Shown: positions 1 through 12,088 of the stretch, piece after piece
How the letters are laid out: each line of letters opens with the position of its first letter
Numbering within the stretch: position 1 is the stretch's first letter
Origin: Halicephalobus mephisto
Taxonomy: Eukaryota; Nematoda; Chromadorea; Rhabditida; Panagrolaimidae
Length of the DNA: 64,000 nt
Assembly: GCA_009193035.1 (NCBI GenBank)
Contig: SWDT01000104.1
Coordinates: 62,001-126,000, forward strand
Reading direction: 5' to 3'
Made by a program: the position numbers and the translations under genes
The notes under the pieces: generated by a model
The model's database searches: none
Seen by the model: the letters and a program-made list of their open reading frames with translations, nothing else
Told to the model about the DNA's origin: nothing

Positions 1-99
1 CTACTAGTTGTCTAACCACAAATTGAACAAGATTCCAGTCACTTTTTTTTCTAAATCCCGAGGGGAAATATACTTTTCATTATTGGGTTAATTCAGCAC

Positions 100-360
100 C
101 ACTTTACTGCAGAAGACCGTCGTTCCTTCTGGCCACTCTTCCAGAACGCCTCAATTTTCATTTTCATCAAAATTTTCATTTTTATCGAAATTTTCATTTT
201 TATCGAAATTTTCATTTTTATCAAAAAAAAATTTTCCATCGAAATTTTCGTTTTTATCAAAAAAATTTTTTTCATCGAAATTTTCGTTTTTATCAAAAAA
301 AATTTCCATCAAAATTTTCATTTTTATCAAAAAAAAATTTTTTCATCGAAATTTTCGAAC
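100..360. repeat. Short A/T-rich tandem repeat (ATTTTCATTTTTATCGAAA type)
   Basis: Roughly ten imperfect copies of a unit near 20-32 bp, each containing ATTTTC(A/G)TTTTTATC followed by an A-run. Open frames across it are products of the repeat and have no protein character. Nothing else is seen in the first 430 bases. Confidence 0.8.
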
Positions 361-429
361 TTATAATTTTGAAAAAATATCGAAATTGAATTTTCTGAAT
401 CAAAGTTCTACAATGCAGCTGAAATTGTA

Positions 430-1430
430 ATTCACCGATTCTACAGTAACAGAATTAATAAATTGGAAATTACCAGGTGCAAAGGATCAAAAATGATGAA
501 AAAAATTCCTAAATTAAATTATAAAAAAATTAAAATCATTTTTGAAATATTATCACAAAAAATTTTAAATTATAATATTTTAAAAATTAAAAATTTTATA
601 TTTTCGAAATTTTTTAAAAAATTAAAAATGTTTAAAAATATTGATTTTAATTTTTTAGTGAATTTTTGAAAAATTTAATTTTAAAAAAATTTGGCAAAAT
701 ACGAATGTCGCCAAATTTGCGTCTTTGGCAAAGTGAGAACGAATGCCAATTATCGTTTTTTAATCATTATAAAAATAAAAATAAAAATAAAATTTTTAAA
801 TGTCTTGACACGAATTTTCAGAATTCATAAAACTTCCGGAATTCTTGATTCTGTAATTTTAGGCCTAAAACAATCTTCAAAATTACGAAATATTCGAAAA
901 TTCTATTTTTCATAAAATTTAAATCAATAAAAATGTTTAAAAACGAAAATTAAAAATGTGTTAAATCGATAAAAACCACATTGGAAAATTTGATAGTTAT
1001 TTCATAATGAAATCTAGTTTTTGATCAACAATCCGTGTCCGAGTGGAAACGTGAAGGGACAAACGGAGGAGTCCATGTTGAGGCTGCCGTCGAGAGCAAA
1101 CATGGCTGTTCATTTTCTCAGAAAAAATTTAGGAAAAGACGAATTTGGTTTTTGAGGACGTCGAACAGGGACGACTTGGCTCGTACCAGAGTGGAACCGG
1201 AGATTGGGGGCATTTAGATATTGAAATTGATTTTCAACATACTTAAAATCAAAGTTGTAAATAAAAAAGGAAATTATGAATGTTTGTCGAGGTCAACAAA
1301 AGTGAAAATGGATCGGATTTCTGAAAATTCGAGTTGACAATGGGAGGAAACAAGGGATAACCGTCCGTTCCCATTGCGAAGAACACGAGTTCGAAAATTG
1401 TTCAATGTATTCAATTTTAAAGCCAAATTT
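430..1430. other. Intergenic, one open G/C-richer island (1035-1217)
   Basis: A/T-rich DNA without a recognisable gene. Positions 1035-1217 are clearly less A/T-rich than the flanks and stay open on the + strand for 60 codons. There is no domain, no ATG-plus-acceptor start and no good splice signals. It could be a decayed exon or a chance open stretch; no function is assigned. Confidence 0.4.
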
Positions 1431-1905
1431 CTGCTTCATATTATCAAAGTTGGAAGTCAGGATTCGAGGTTAAAATTTGAATTTTTCGTGTTAAAAAATA
1501 TTTTGAATCATATTTGGACTCAGAATATCCAAATACCAAGTTCTAACTCAATTTATATAACAGGAAAAACAAGTTTTTGAAATAAAAAATCTATAAAAGT
1601 TATCATAAATTAAAAATTTCAAAATTCGACCTCGAACCCTGAGTTCCAACTTTGATAAAACACAAGACTGCTTCATATTATCAAAGTTGGAAGTCAGGAT
1701 TCGAGGTTAAAATTTGAATTTTTCGTGTTAAGAAACATTTTGAATCATATTTGGATTCAGAATATCTAAATACCAAGTTCTAACTTAATTTACATAACAG
1801 AAAAAACAAGTTTTTGAAATAAAAAATCTATAAAAGTTATCATAAATTAAAAATCTCAAAATTCAACCTCGAATCCTGAGTTCCAACTTTGATAATACGC
1901 AGCAC
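1431..1905. mobile_element. Two head-to-tail copies of a ~235-bp element with terminal inverted repeats
   Basis: Copies at about 1431-1667 and 1668-1905. Each begins near ATTATCAAAGTTGGAAGTCA, continues GGATTCGAGG, and ends with the reverse complement (CCTCGAATCCTGAGTTCCAA, then CTTTGAT), giving arms of about 29 bp with few mismatches. The inner ~180 bp is A/T-rich and noncoding. The same element recurs at 11381-12088. This fits a MITE or other non-autonomous DNA transposon that amplified in tandem; no transposase is present. Confidence 0.75.
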
Positions 1906-3360
1906 TCGTCACAAAAGTCCCTAACGACCATGACAGTAGTGACGTTGCCAAATTAGTTGCAGTAATGAAGAACAGAAAAATTGCTGTCGCAGAATGCCAA
2001 ATCAGTTTTCGTCGCGAATTCCCTAACAACTACAACGAATTGACTTTTACCAGTGTGAATGGGATTTAGGATTTAAGAAAGCTGGGAAGAATGAAGTCAA
2101 TTCTCACCACGAAAATCCCTAACGACCACGACTTTGTTCTCTGACCTGTGTGAACAGGAACAGAGTCCACAGACAACTTAAGAGAGACGAAACTCGCTGC
2201 GAAAGTTCTTGACAATTATGATGAACAGATTCCTTCACTAGTGTCTATGGAATTTAGAACTAAAAATAACTTTTTCCAAGGTCTATAAAGCAGTCGAAAT
2301 CAAATTGAATTTTCACGTAACAGTTGGACAGCCCGGTTTGCCCTAATGTTGCGAGCAAACTGCAAGTTTTACTTTGATTTCGAATTCTCCATAAATGAAA
2401 ATATATGTCGGTCGATCTGTCCTAATGTTGGAAGCAAACTGCACGTTTTGGTTTTGACATTGATCATCTTATAGATTTCGACATCGAAAAGAATGAAACA
2501 AACTCTCACGGCGAAAATTCCCGATAACTATGGTAAGTTGGTTTTCTGGTCAATACGAGAACGAACTAGAGTCTAAAGACAATCTAAAAGAAAAACAAAG
2601 TTAGTTTTTACTACGAAAACTTCTACACAAAAAAGCGTTATTTTTGAAACAGTAAGAAATGCAAATCGTCACTATTAAGTTGTAATTTTCATCACAAATG
2701 TCAAATATTTGTGAAAAATATAACGATTGTGCCACATTTTTGTTACATTTCGCAATTGTTACAAGACCAAAAGTTATATTTTTTTGTGTGTAACGGCTAT
2801 GTTGAAGTAGCTCTTTGATCAGAACAAGAAAAACCAGGACCGAAGGCAGTCTGCAAGAAAAGCAGCATTAACTCTAACCACGAAATTTCCTAATTACAAC
2901 TTAGTTTTTACTAGTATGAATAGAAAATTAAAAATTTTAAAAAACCGAGTTTTTCATGAAAATTCCCGTTTACCGTTGGATTTCGTCCATTTACTGGTAC
3001 GGAAGGGAACTAGAATGAAAAGCAATTTAGAAAAATAACGAAATTAACTCCCTTCGCGAAAGGCCCTGACGACCATGATAAGTTTATTCCTTTTTAGCGA
3101 AAGTAGAAATTTAAGTAAAATGGCAACTTAAAAAACAAGGAACTCTCACCACGAAAATCCTTGACAACCATGATGAACTGCCTCTTTTGCCAGTACAAGT
3201 GGGAACTAAGACCAAAAGCAATCTAACATGAGAGGAAGCCCTCTCTCGACACGAAGCCTTGGAAATCATGACGACTCATTCCATTACAAATGTGAGAGAA
3301 AGTTAAATCTAAAAATAACCTAAGGACAAAACTATTTTTGGTGCGAATGTCGTTATTAAA
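1906..3360. repeat. Degenerate ~115-130-bp tandem array
   Basis: About a dozen decayed units recur with the core CACGAAAATCCCTAACGACC-like sequence, then ATGA, then a stretch resembling CCAGTATGAATGGAAC, then TAAAAGCAATCTAA. The array contains no sustained open frame. Two elements of another family, with TAATGTTGCGAGCAAACTGC, interrupt it near 2340 and 2430; that family also forms the 36.7-37.3 kb array. Confidence 0.65.
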
Positions 3361-3467
3361 ATTGTTTTTCTACTTTCTGCCGCTATTAGAGATTTGTTTT
3401 TTGTAAATCTGCTGTAGGAGTCCGATGCATTACGTTTACAATTTAGATTGTTTTTTGTTTTTCTACT

Positions 3468-3868
3468 ACATACAAAAAATAGTTCCAATGTACTGATATG
3501 TAAGTTGAAAATAACATAAATATACTATATTCAACGTATTGGTACATACAGTGTAAAGTATACCATATATTAGAGTTGTTTTAATGTATCTGATATATTA
3601 TATAACATATACAGAAAATAGTTCCAATGTACTGATATGTAAGTTGAAAATAACATAAATATACTATATTCAACGTATTGGTACATACAGCATAAAGTAT
3701 ACTATATATCAGAATTGTTTTAATGTATCTGATATATCATATAGCATATACAAAAAATAGTTCTAATATACTTATGTATAAGTTAAAAATAACATATAAA
3801 TATATTATTTCAACTTATTGGTACACGAAATAAAATGTATCCGACATATTATATAACATGTATTTTTT
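3468..3868. repeat. Three tandem copies of a ~141-bp A/T-rich unit
   Basis: Units start at about 3469, 3610 and 3750 with ATAGTTCCAATGTACTGATA, and each contains CAACGTATTGGTACATA and a TATATTATATAACATATAC tail. The first two copies are nearly identical and the third has diverged, so at least one duplication is fairly recent. Confidence 0.85.
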
Positions 3869-4600
3869 TTGTATTATTAGGAACTTGTTTACTATGAAAT
3901 AAACGTGTAAAAGCTTGATTTGGCAATTTCGTAATGTAGATTGTTTTTCTTATTTCCTAGTACTGTTGGAAACTTGTTTACTATAAAGTGGATTTGTGGG
4001 ATAAAAGTTCAATTTTAGAATTTCATAATATAGAATGTTTTTCTCGTTTCCTACGACAATTGGAATCTTGTTTATTGTAGGATAAAAATGTTATAGAAAA
4101 ATGCAAAACTGACAGTGATCTAGAATATCTTCTCTACTGCTATTAAATGTTGATTTCCCGTAGGATAAGCCTATCGTAGAAGAATCGAATATGCTAGTTT
4201 TGTAGTCAAGATTGTCTGTATTTTCTACTGCTATTAAAAACGCGTTTTTTGCGATGTAAATCTACTTTAGAAGAATTCAAAACTGAGAGTTCATGATATA
4301 TATCGTATTTGGTGTTCTTTATTGTGGCTGTAGACTTATCTTTTGTAAGATAAACTTATTGTAGAAGAAGCTAATATACAAACTCCACACTGCAAATTGT
4401 TATCTACTATTACTAGAAACTTGTTTACTGTGAAATAAATTTATTGCAAAAGACTACAACGTAAAAATTTACAATGTAAATTATTTTTTTGTTCTCTGTT
4501 CTTACTAAAAACTTATTTCTTATGACATAAACCTACTGTATAGGAATCGAACATAATAAATATGCAGTGATAATTATTATAACTACTACTTATTAATATT
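3869..4600. repeat. Degenerate ~110-bp repeats (GTAGATTGTTTTTC / AACTTGTTTACTATGA family)
   Basis: Units recur containing TGTAGATTGTTTTTCT, CTACTRTTAGAAACTTGTTT and TGAAATAAA. Related copies lie at 3350-3460 and 54290-54620, so this is a dispersed tandem family. It is noncoding. Confidence 0.6.
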
Positions 4601-5185
4601 AAAACCGTCTACCATTGGTCGGAACGGCGACAACGCCACCGATCCGGAGAAACTACTAAAAGTTTTAATAAAAATTTATCGATTATGTTATTTTTGTGTT
4701 CTATACCGTGTTTTTAATAATTGTTTAATTACCCAAATTTGAATTAAAAATAAATCGAAGACAAGAAACCTTTTCGGACAACCATAAGACAAGCTTGTTC
4801 CGAAAAACCACCTTTGATCTTATTCTGAATAGAAACCTAAGATACATCAGAACTTAAAAGATGGAAATTTAACACTACCTAAATTTCAAACACGTAAAAT
4901 CCCTAATTTTAAGATTATAAAACCTCGGAAGACTTGATCCTAAAAACATTTTTCATTAAAAATAAACCTTCGGCTTTATATTGACTAGTTTTAGTTTCAG
5001 AAATAAAGCCAGTCTACGAGTCTTGGGTGTTCTAAACGGCTCTCAACTAAACGTGGCGAAATGAGACAAACCACTGAGTCAACAGAAAAGTATTCTGACT
5101 GCTCTAGGCAAAATATCCTTTGTCCTTGGATAAAAGAACGGAAGTTGCACAAAAACGCCAAAAAACTTATTGATTACAGAAAGTT
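4601..5185. other. Intergenic, no feature recognised
   Basis: A/T-rich sequence with a short G/C-richer patch (4615-4655) and no long open frame, RNA gene or obvious repeat structure. Confidence 0.5.
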
Positions 5186-5395
5186 TTAAAATGTAATCGA
5201 GATGGAATTTTTCGTTTCAAAAATTTTCGGCGATTTGAGAAAATTTAAGAAACTGGAATGGAAAACACGAGTTTTATCCGCAAGGACGTCGAGACAAATT
5301 TGAGGATCGTAAAGACCAATTTTCTCATCGGAAAAACAAGCAACGCCATCTGGCGACTTCCGGACCTTGTTCCTTTCGGACATTTAATCGAATTT
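5186..5395. other. Exon-like open island
   Basis: A G/C-richer block. The minus strand has a 65-codon frame from an ATG at 5383 (begins MSERNKVRKSPDGVACF). The plus strand is also open in more than one frame, one reading ...NLRIVKTNFLIGKTSNAIW.... Strand and frame cannot be decided by eye and no family is recognised. It may be a diverged exon or pseudogene fragment. Confidence 0.3.
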
Positions 5396-5429
5396 TAGGT
5401 TACAAGGAAATTTGGAACAGATAAAATTA

Positions 5430-5700
5430 TGAAAATCATACTATTATGAAATTATAAAATTATAAAAGTCATTTTATTACAAAATTATAAAATTATAATA
5501 ATCATACTACTATAAAATTATAAAAATCATACTACTATAAAATTATAAAATTATAATAATCATACTACTGTAAAATTGTAAAATTATAAAATTATAAAAA
5601 TCATACTATTATGAAATTATGAAATTACAAAATTATAATAATCATACTACTGTAAAATTATAAAATTATAAAAATCATTCTATTATAAAATTATAAAAAA
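5430..5700. repeat. AAATTATAAAA / ATCATACTACT short tandem array
   Basis: Interleaved copies of AAAATTATAAAATTATAA and AATCATACTACT(A/G)TA with unit lengths of about 10 to 40 bp. Simple-sequence array, noncoding. Confidence 0.85.
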
Positions 5701-6589
5701 CATGAAATTACTTTAAAATTCAAAGTTTTTACTCGATTTTTAAAGTTTTGATTGATTCTTAAAATTTTCCGAATCTTTTATAAAATCCTTGAAGATTTTA
5801 AAAATTAATAATAGATTCTGAAAACTTCCGTAGAATTGTAGAAAATTCCAGAAGTCTTCCATGAATTCTAAAAATGTTTGAAATTTTTATATTTTTAAAA
5901 TTCCCAAAATTTTTACTAGATTATGGTAAATTTCAAAATTTTACACAAAGTTTCAAAAAATTCTAAAAAATTTCAAAAAATTCTGAAAATTTCGAAAAAT
6001 TCTAAAATTTTCAGAAATTTCGCAATATTTTGGTTTTTATAAGAAATCTAAAAAAATAAAAATTACATTACATTTTAAATTTTGGATTACTGAGAGGAAA
6101 CTGAGGTCACCGTCGGTTGCTAGGGAATCGAGACGTCGAACGGGCTGTCCTAGTTGTTCTCCGACTTTAATTGTAGGAGCTCAAGCAGTGGAAAATCACA
6201 GATGAAATAAACAACTGAATCCTAAATAACGAACTCGTTCTGGATAATTAGTCTTCAGAATTAAAGATATCCAGAACACTCGAGACCAAAGTTGTCGATT
6301 TTCGAACTTTCGAATTAAATTTTTTCGTGAATAATTAGTGTTCAGAATTAAAGATATCCAGAAAATCGGAAACAAAACAGTGTTCTCTTCATTGAGGAGG
6401 ATAAAATAGGATACAAAATTACCTGAGTCTGAGATGGTTGCTTGGAACCTCATTGTTCGAAATGTTGTCTTTTCGGCACTTTATTCCGAACACTCAAACT
6501 TGGGTAATTAAACCATTATAGACACGTTACAAAATAAAAAACACAACACGATCGATAAATCTTTGTTAAGACTGTTAACAGTCTCTGGA
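5701..6589. other. Intergenic with one short open island (6096-6210)
   Basis: Mostly A/T-rich degenerate TTCCAGAATTTT-type sequence. Positions 6096-6210 are G/C-richer and read on the + strand as an open stretch with TERKLRSPSVARESRRRTGC, then a stop. Two ~50-bp related segments sit at 6240-6290 and 6325-6365 (AGAATTAAAGATATCCAGAA). No function is assigned. Confidence 0.35.
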
Positions 6590-6970
6590 TCGATGGCGTT
6601 ATCGCTGTTCCGATCACTCATGGAGAACGCCTCGCTCTCGACATCCGAAGTGTTCACTCGGAAACTCGCTCCATCTCCCAAAACAGTCATTCAGAAGTCT
6701 ACTACATCATCAATCCGAAGACCCCAACGCTCCTTTCCGGCTCAATATTGCTCCAAACACCGGCAAATCCTACATCCCTAATATTAATTAAATTATTGAA
6801 GCTTTCCTTTTCCCCAGTTTCATTTCAACAAAGAAAGTATTGTGGATGTTTAGTTTTCAGAATCAAGGATATCCAGAATGCTCGAGGCTAAACGGTCCTT
6901 TTTCTCTGCTGAAGAGCCCAAAAGGAGACACGTCAGATGGGGTTCCTCGAGTGGTGTGCTTATATTTAAA
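6590..6970 (+). other. Exon-like open island
   Basis: A G/C-richer block open on the + strand in two frames. One frame runs about 100 codons to a stop near 6890 and contains GVIAVPITHGERLALDIRSV and VYYIINPKT. No domain could be assigned. The next 150 bases contain another G/C-rich patch. It could be an exon of a diverged gene with the islands further right, but no start or complete splice chain is seen. Confidence 0.3.
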
Positions 6971-7179
6971 ATCTTCCATATTATATTGTGTCTAATAAAA
7001 AACAAAATTAAAATACTTCTTAAGTAAATTTTAACTAATCTGTTTTCACTATTAAGAGTAGAGTAATTTACTTTGAATTTCGACGATTACAGTATTTAGA
7101 CAAGATCACAGGATGTTATGTAACATTCTGGAATTGTTCAGGACTTACTTGATGATTTTCCAATTTTTTCTAATCACAT

Positions 7180-8545
7180 AAATACAGAATTTTCAAGTTT
7201 TAGGTCTCGATTGGAAAATTTCGGAATTTCGTTAAGAGACTATTATTTAAGATTAAATTAAAAACATTTTTATAATAATATAATTTTAGAATTTATTAAG
7301 TATTCCTAGAACCTTTAAAAAATAATACATATTAAATTTTCTAGTTTTTGGTCCTGACTGGAAAATTTCGAGATTTCGTCAAGAGACTATTATTTTAAAT
7401 TTTGTTAAAAATATTTTTATTTTTTATAATAACAATTTTAAAATTCATTAGATTTTATTAAAAACTTAAAAAATAATACATATTAAATTTTCTAGTTTTT
7501 GGTCCTGACTGGAAAATTTCGAGATTTTGTCAAGAGACTATTATTTTAAATTTTATTAAAAATATTTTTATTTTTTTATAATATAATTTTAGAATTTGTT
7601 AAATATTCTTAAAACCTTTAAAAAAACTACTTTTTTATATTAAAAATTTCCATAAATTCAAGATAAAATTACTTTTTTCAAATTTTATCAAATATATTTT
7701 TATTTTTTTTTATTAATATAGTTTCAAAATTTGTGGAAGTTATTTGAAATTTTTCAAAATGCAATAAACACGAAATTTTACGATTTTTGATCTCAATTGA
7801 AAAATTTTAAAAATCTTCGTTGAAGCAATTTTCGCGAACTCATTAAAGTACTTTTTTGATTTTTACAACAGTGTGATTTTGGAATTTATTGGACATTTTT
7901 AGGACTTTTCGAAAATTACGTAAAAACGGAATTTTATGATTTTCGATTTTGATCAGAAAGTTTTGAAAATTTTTTTGAGGTAATTTTCGGGATTTAAAAA
8001 AATATTTTTGATTTTTTAATAACATAAAGTTAAATTTTATAAATTTGAAAATGTGGGATTTTATAATTTTTGGTCTTGACTGGAAAGTTTCGAAATTCTT
8101 ATCAGGACAATCTTTTAGAATTTAAGAATAAAGATTTTTGAGTTTAATAATATAAAATTAAACTTTATAAAATTATTCAAAACTAAATTTAACAATTTTC
8201 AGTCTTGACTGGAAAGTTTCGAAATTCTTGTCAGGACAATTTTACAAAATTTAAGAATAAAGATTTTGGAGTTTAATAATATAAAATTAAACTTTGTAAA
8301 ATTATATAAAAAGTAAATTTAACAATTTTTGGTCTTGACTGGAAAGTTTCGAAATTCTTATCAGGACAATTTTATAAAATCTAAGAATAAAGATTTTTGA
8401 GTTTAATAATATAAAATTAAACTTTATAAAATTATATAAAAAGTAAATTTAACAATTTTTGGTCTTGACTGGAAAGTTTCGAAATTCTTATCAGGACAAT
8501 CTTTTAGAATTTAAGAATAAAGATTTCTGACTTTTTATAAAAGAT
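7180..8545. repeat. TTGACTGGAAARTTTCGA repeat family, tandem in its right half
   Basis: The motif TTTTTGGTCYTGACTGGAAA followed by ATTTCGAAATTC recurs near 7210, 7350, 7500, 8080, 8205, 8335 and 8460. From about 8030 to 8545 it is a clean tandem array of about 128-bp units with TATCAGGACAATTTTATAAA and TAAGAATAAAGATTTTTGAG. The family reappears at 50.6 kb and 56.2-57.7 kb. Confidence 0.8.
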
Positions 8546-11321
8546 TCTTGTCGAAGAAGAACAAAACAACGACGGTTAAAGTTCCGTTTAACCAAATCTA
8601 GTCAGGGACAAAACGAAGTCCAACTCATTTCAATGTCAAATCCGGTCCGTTTTGCCAACTCGCGCAGTGGACCAAGGGTAAACGGAAAGCAATCCGTCGG
8701 GAATTATCCTGGAAGCCCGTCACTTTGTCATTTACCCGTCCAGAACAGGAAATCTCTTCCGCATTGGAGGTCGGATGTTTAGTTTATAAAAAATCAATAA
8801 AACTGAAATTAATTTAATTAATTTAAAAAATCAAAAATGAGTAATATTCATTACAGTAACCATATACTAAATTATTTGAAAATTTAAAAAAAAGTAAAAT
8901 ATTAAAAATTAAAAATTATTTTTGAAAAAATTTTTTAAATTTCTCATTTGGGACACATTGGAGGAATTTTTTATTTTTTTTAGATTTCAGATTGAAGAAA
9001 ATAAAAATCTTTTTTAGTACTTTTTAAAACACAAATTTTTGTAGAAAATTGTAAAATTCTTTAGAATTAAAATAAATGTTTTGAAAACTTGAGGAATTTA
9101 ATAGAAGCTTCTGTAATTTTTTAGAAGTTTCTAAAATTTCATAGGTTTCTAAAATCTTTTAGAAATTTTTCGAAACTTTGAAAATCTCTTAGAAGTTTCT
9201 TGAAGATTCTGGAACTTCATACAGATTTTTGGAATTTCATAGAAGATTCTAGAATTCAATAGAAGCTTCTCTAATTTTTTAAAAATTTCTTAAAGATTTT
9301 GAAATTTCATAAAAGTTTTTAAAATTTAATATAAATTTCTTGAAGATTTTGAAATTTCATAGAAGATTCTAGAATTCAACAGAAGCTTCTGTAATTTTTT
9401 AAAAGTTTCTTGAAGATTTTGAAATTTCATAAGAGTTTTTAAAATTTAATATAAATTTCTTGAAGATTCTGGAATTTCATAGAAGATTCTAGAATTCAAC
9501 AGAAACTTCTGTAATTTTTTAAAAGTTTCTTGAAGATTCTGAAACTTCATAGAAGACACTCAGATTCTTCAGAAGTTCCCTCATGATTCTAGAGTCCCAC
9601 AGAAGCTTCTGAAACCGTTTAAATTTCCGTAGAAGTTTATAAATTTCCATGGAATCTTCAAGAAGCCAATTAAAATTTCTGAAATTATTGACAATATTAT
9701 ACAAGCTTCTACAATTTTCCAGAATCCAATGGTAGATTCTAAAATTTTCAAAAATTCCATAAAAATTTACGAAACCTTCCAAAATTTCAAAAATTGTTAG
9801 AATTCTTTGAAAATTTTAAAATTTATATTTTAATTTTAAAATTCTAAAATTTAAATTTTAAATTTTTAAATTTTTAAATTTTGGAATTTATATTTTTATT
9901 TTTAATTTTGAAATTAATATTTTTAATTTTTTTTAATTTTAATTTTTATTTTTATTTTCAATTTTTGTAAAAAAATGATTTTAAAAATCGATTATTTTGG
10001 ATTTTCTTTTTTCTCGTAGTCAATTTAGACCACCAGATAAAAAAAGAAAATCCGACAGTTTGAGACTAGATCCAGCTTCCCAGGATCAAGACCACTTGCT
10101 GGACAAACAGAAAACTCCGAATTACATGATTTCCGTCAAAACTGGACAAGCTCGCGGAATGGACAGTCTGGTTTTTCCGGGAAAAACGTCCTTGATTTCG
10201 ACAAATGTCCTCAGGGCTTTTCTTCGTTTTTTACTTTTTAAAAACCTCATTCCAGTTTTTTTTGGTTTAATATTTAATTTTGCAGATTATTTCAGTTTTT
10301 TTATAAACAAAAATTCCTTAGAAGCTTTACGAATCTAGCGGAACGTCCCGGGAAGGACCTTATGCGAGTTTTCGGAACTGTTCAGAACTGTAGTAAATTT
10401 TTAAAATTCATGGAAATTTTTTTCAAATTTTAAAATTCTGTAAAAATTTTCTAAATATTTTACAAATTCTTGAAATTTTCAGAATTTCATAGATTTTTTA
10501 AAATTTTTCAGAAATTGATGAAATTGATTTAAAAATTTCGAAATATCAAAAATTATTTAAAATTAATTATAAATTTCCAGAATTTCATAGATTTTTAGAA
10601 ATTTTCAAAATTTTTGAAAAATTTATAAAATCTTTGAATTCATCAAAAATTGAACAAAAAAATTTTTTTAATTCTGAAAATTTCGAAATTTTTCAAAATT
10701 TAATTAAAAAAATCAATAATTCCGAAAATTTGAATCGAAATAATTTTGTAACAAAATTAGTTTCTTATTTTCACAATTGCATGGAAATCATAATTGTTGT
10801 TCGTTCTCGTTTTGTCAAGGACACAAATTTATTCAAATTTCGCCAAAATTTTATTTTTAATTTTTTAAAAATTTTTTTGAATTTTTAATTTTTTTTAAAT
10901 TTTTTAAATTTCTTGAATTTTTAAAATTTACAAATTTTTTATATTTTTTAAATTTTTTTTTGATTTAGAATTTAGTGTAATTTTTTTTAATTTTTCGAAA
11001 TTTTGTAGAATATTTTGAAAATTGGTAATTTAAAAAAAAATTTAACTTTTTTATGATTTTTAGAATTTTCCATAATTTATGAAAATCTTAAAATCCGTAC
11101 CTAAAATTAGATTTTCAAAGTTTCTAAAAACCTCAAAATTCGGTGAGACAATTGTAGAAAAACAACGATTTTTATTTTAAAATAGTATAATTTTCCTCTT
11201 AACCTCGTTTTTTCCGTGTTTCAGTCCAAAAAAGTCAGTCTTTTTCGAAAACTGACCGATATTCCTTTTCTTGATCGGTCGTCGATCTGGACTTTTGCGA
11301 AAAGCTGCTGAAAAAGTGGTT
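8545..11321 (+). CDS. Possible three-exon gene fragment, product unknown
   Basis: Three G/C-richer islands can be read as exons on the + strand. Island A (about 8545-8769) is open for 75 codons (includes SNPVRFANSRSGPRVNGKQS) and ends at a GGAG/GTCGGA donor in phase 2. Island B starts at 10020 after CTCGTAG in the matching phase and is open past 10225 (begins SQFRPPDKKRKSDSLRL). Island C (11225-11321) starts after TTTCAG, reads SKKVSLFRKLTDIPFL and ends WTFAKSC-stop. The A-B join keeps the frame; the B donor is not clear. No start codon or known domain is found. The charged, low-complexity composition suggests a disordered tail. This may be a real gene with repeat-filled introns or a relic. 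Confidence 0.3.
9080..9570. repeat. 120-bp tandem array rich in heat-shock-element-like sequence
   Basis: Three full copies plus decayed ones. The segment AGAAGATTCTAGAATTC occurs at 9241, 9361 and 9481, exactly 120 bp apart, followed each time by AGAARCTTCTSTAATTTTTT. Each copy therefore carries inverted GAA/TTC triplets spaced as in heat-shock elements. Decayed units continue on both sides. Confidence 0.85.
10340..11220. other. A/T-rich stretch, no gene
   Basis: Low-complexity TTTTTAAATTTTT and TTCAGAATTTC-type sequence. An 84-codon open frame at 10634-10888 has only N, F, K and I richness and is a composition artefact. If the gene fragment at 8545-11321 is real, this lies in its intron. 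Confidence 0.5.
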
Positions 11322-11380
11322 TGATAGATCTGCAACTTTCCCGGATAAAAGTGATTTTCGAATCAAGTTTAATTTCCGGT

Positions 11381-12088
11381 CTGTTTTCATATTATCAAAG
11401 TTAGAGGTCAGGATTCAAAGTCGAAATTTGAATTTTCCGTGTTAAGACACAACTCAAGTCATGTTTGAATTTTTAAAATTTACTTAATTTTCAGTTATTA
11501 ATTTGGATGAAACAGATTTTCGAAATGAAAAAAGTTTATAAAAGTTATTATAGCTTAAAAATTTGAAATTTCGACCTTGAACCCTGAGTTCCAACTTTGA
11601 TAATACGCAGCAGTCTTGTGTTTCATCAAAGTTGGAAGTCAGGATTCGAGGTTGAAATTTAAATTTTTCGTGTTAAGAAGTATTTTGAATCATATTTGGA
11701 TTCAGAATATCCAAATACCAAGTTCTAACTCAATTTACATAAAAGAAAGAATAAGTTTTCGAAGTAAAAAGTCTATAAAAATTATCATAACGTAAAAATT
11801 TTAAAATTCGACTTCCAATCTTGAGTTCCAACTTTGATAAAACACAAGACTGCTTCATATTATCAAAGTTGGAAGTCAGGATTCGAGGTTAAAATTTGAA
11901 TTTTTCGTGTTAAGAAACATTTTGAATCATATTTGGATTCAGAATATCCAAATACCAAGTTCTAACTCAATTTACATAAAAGAAAGAATAAGTTTTTGAA
12001 ATAAAAAGTCTATAAAAGTTATCATAAATTAAAAATTTTAAAATTCGACTTCCAATCCTGAGTTCCAACTTTGATAATACGCAGCACT
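11381..12088. mobile_element. Three head-to-tail copies of the ~235-bp inverted-end element
   Basis: Copies at about 11381-11613, 11614-11848 and 11849-12088, the same family as at 1431-1905. The first copy is the most diverged (ATCAAAGTTAGAGGTCAGGA at its left arm). Copies two and three share the inner CAGAATATCCAAATACCAAG segment almost exactly with those at 1.4-1.9 kb, so the family expanded recently relative to its surroundings. Confidence 0.75.

Noticed and set aside
10634..10888. 84-codon open frame
   Set aside because: Composition-driven N/F/K/I peptide in A/T DNA without gene signals.
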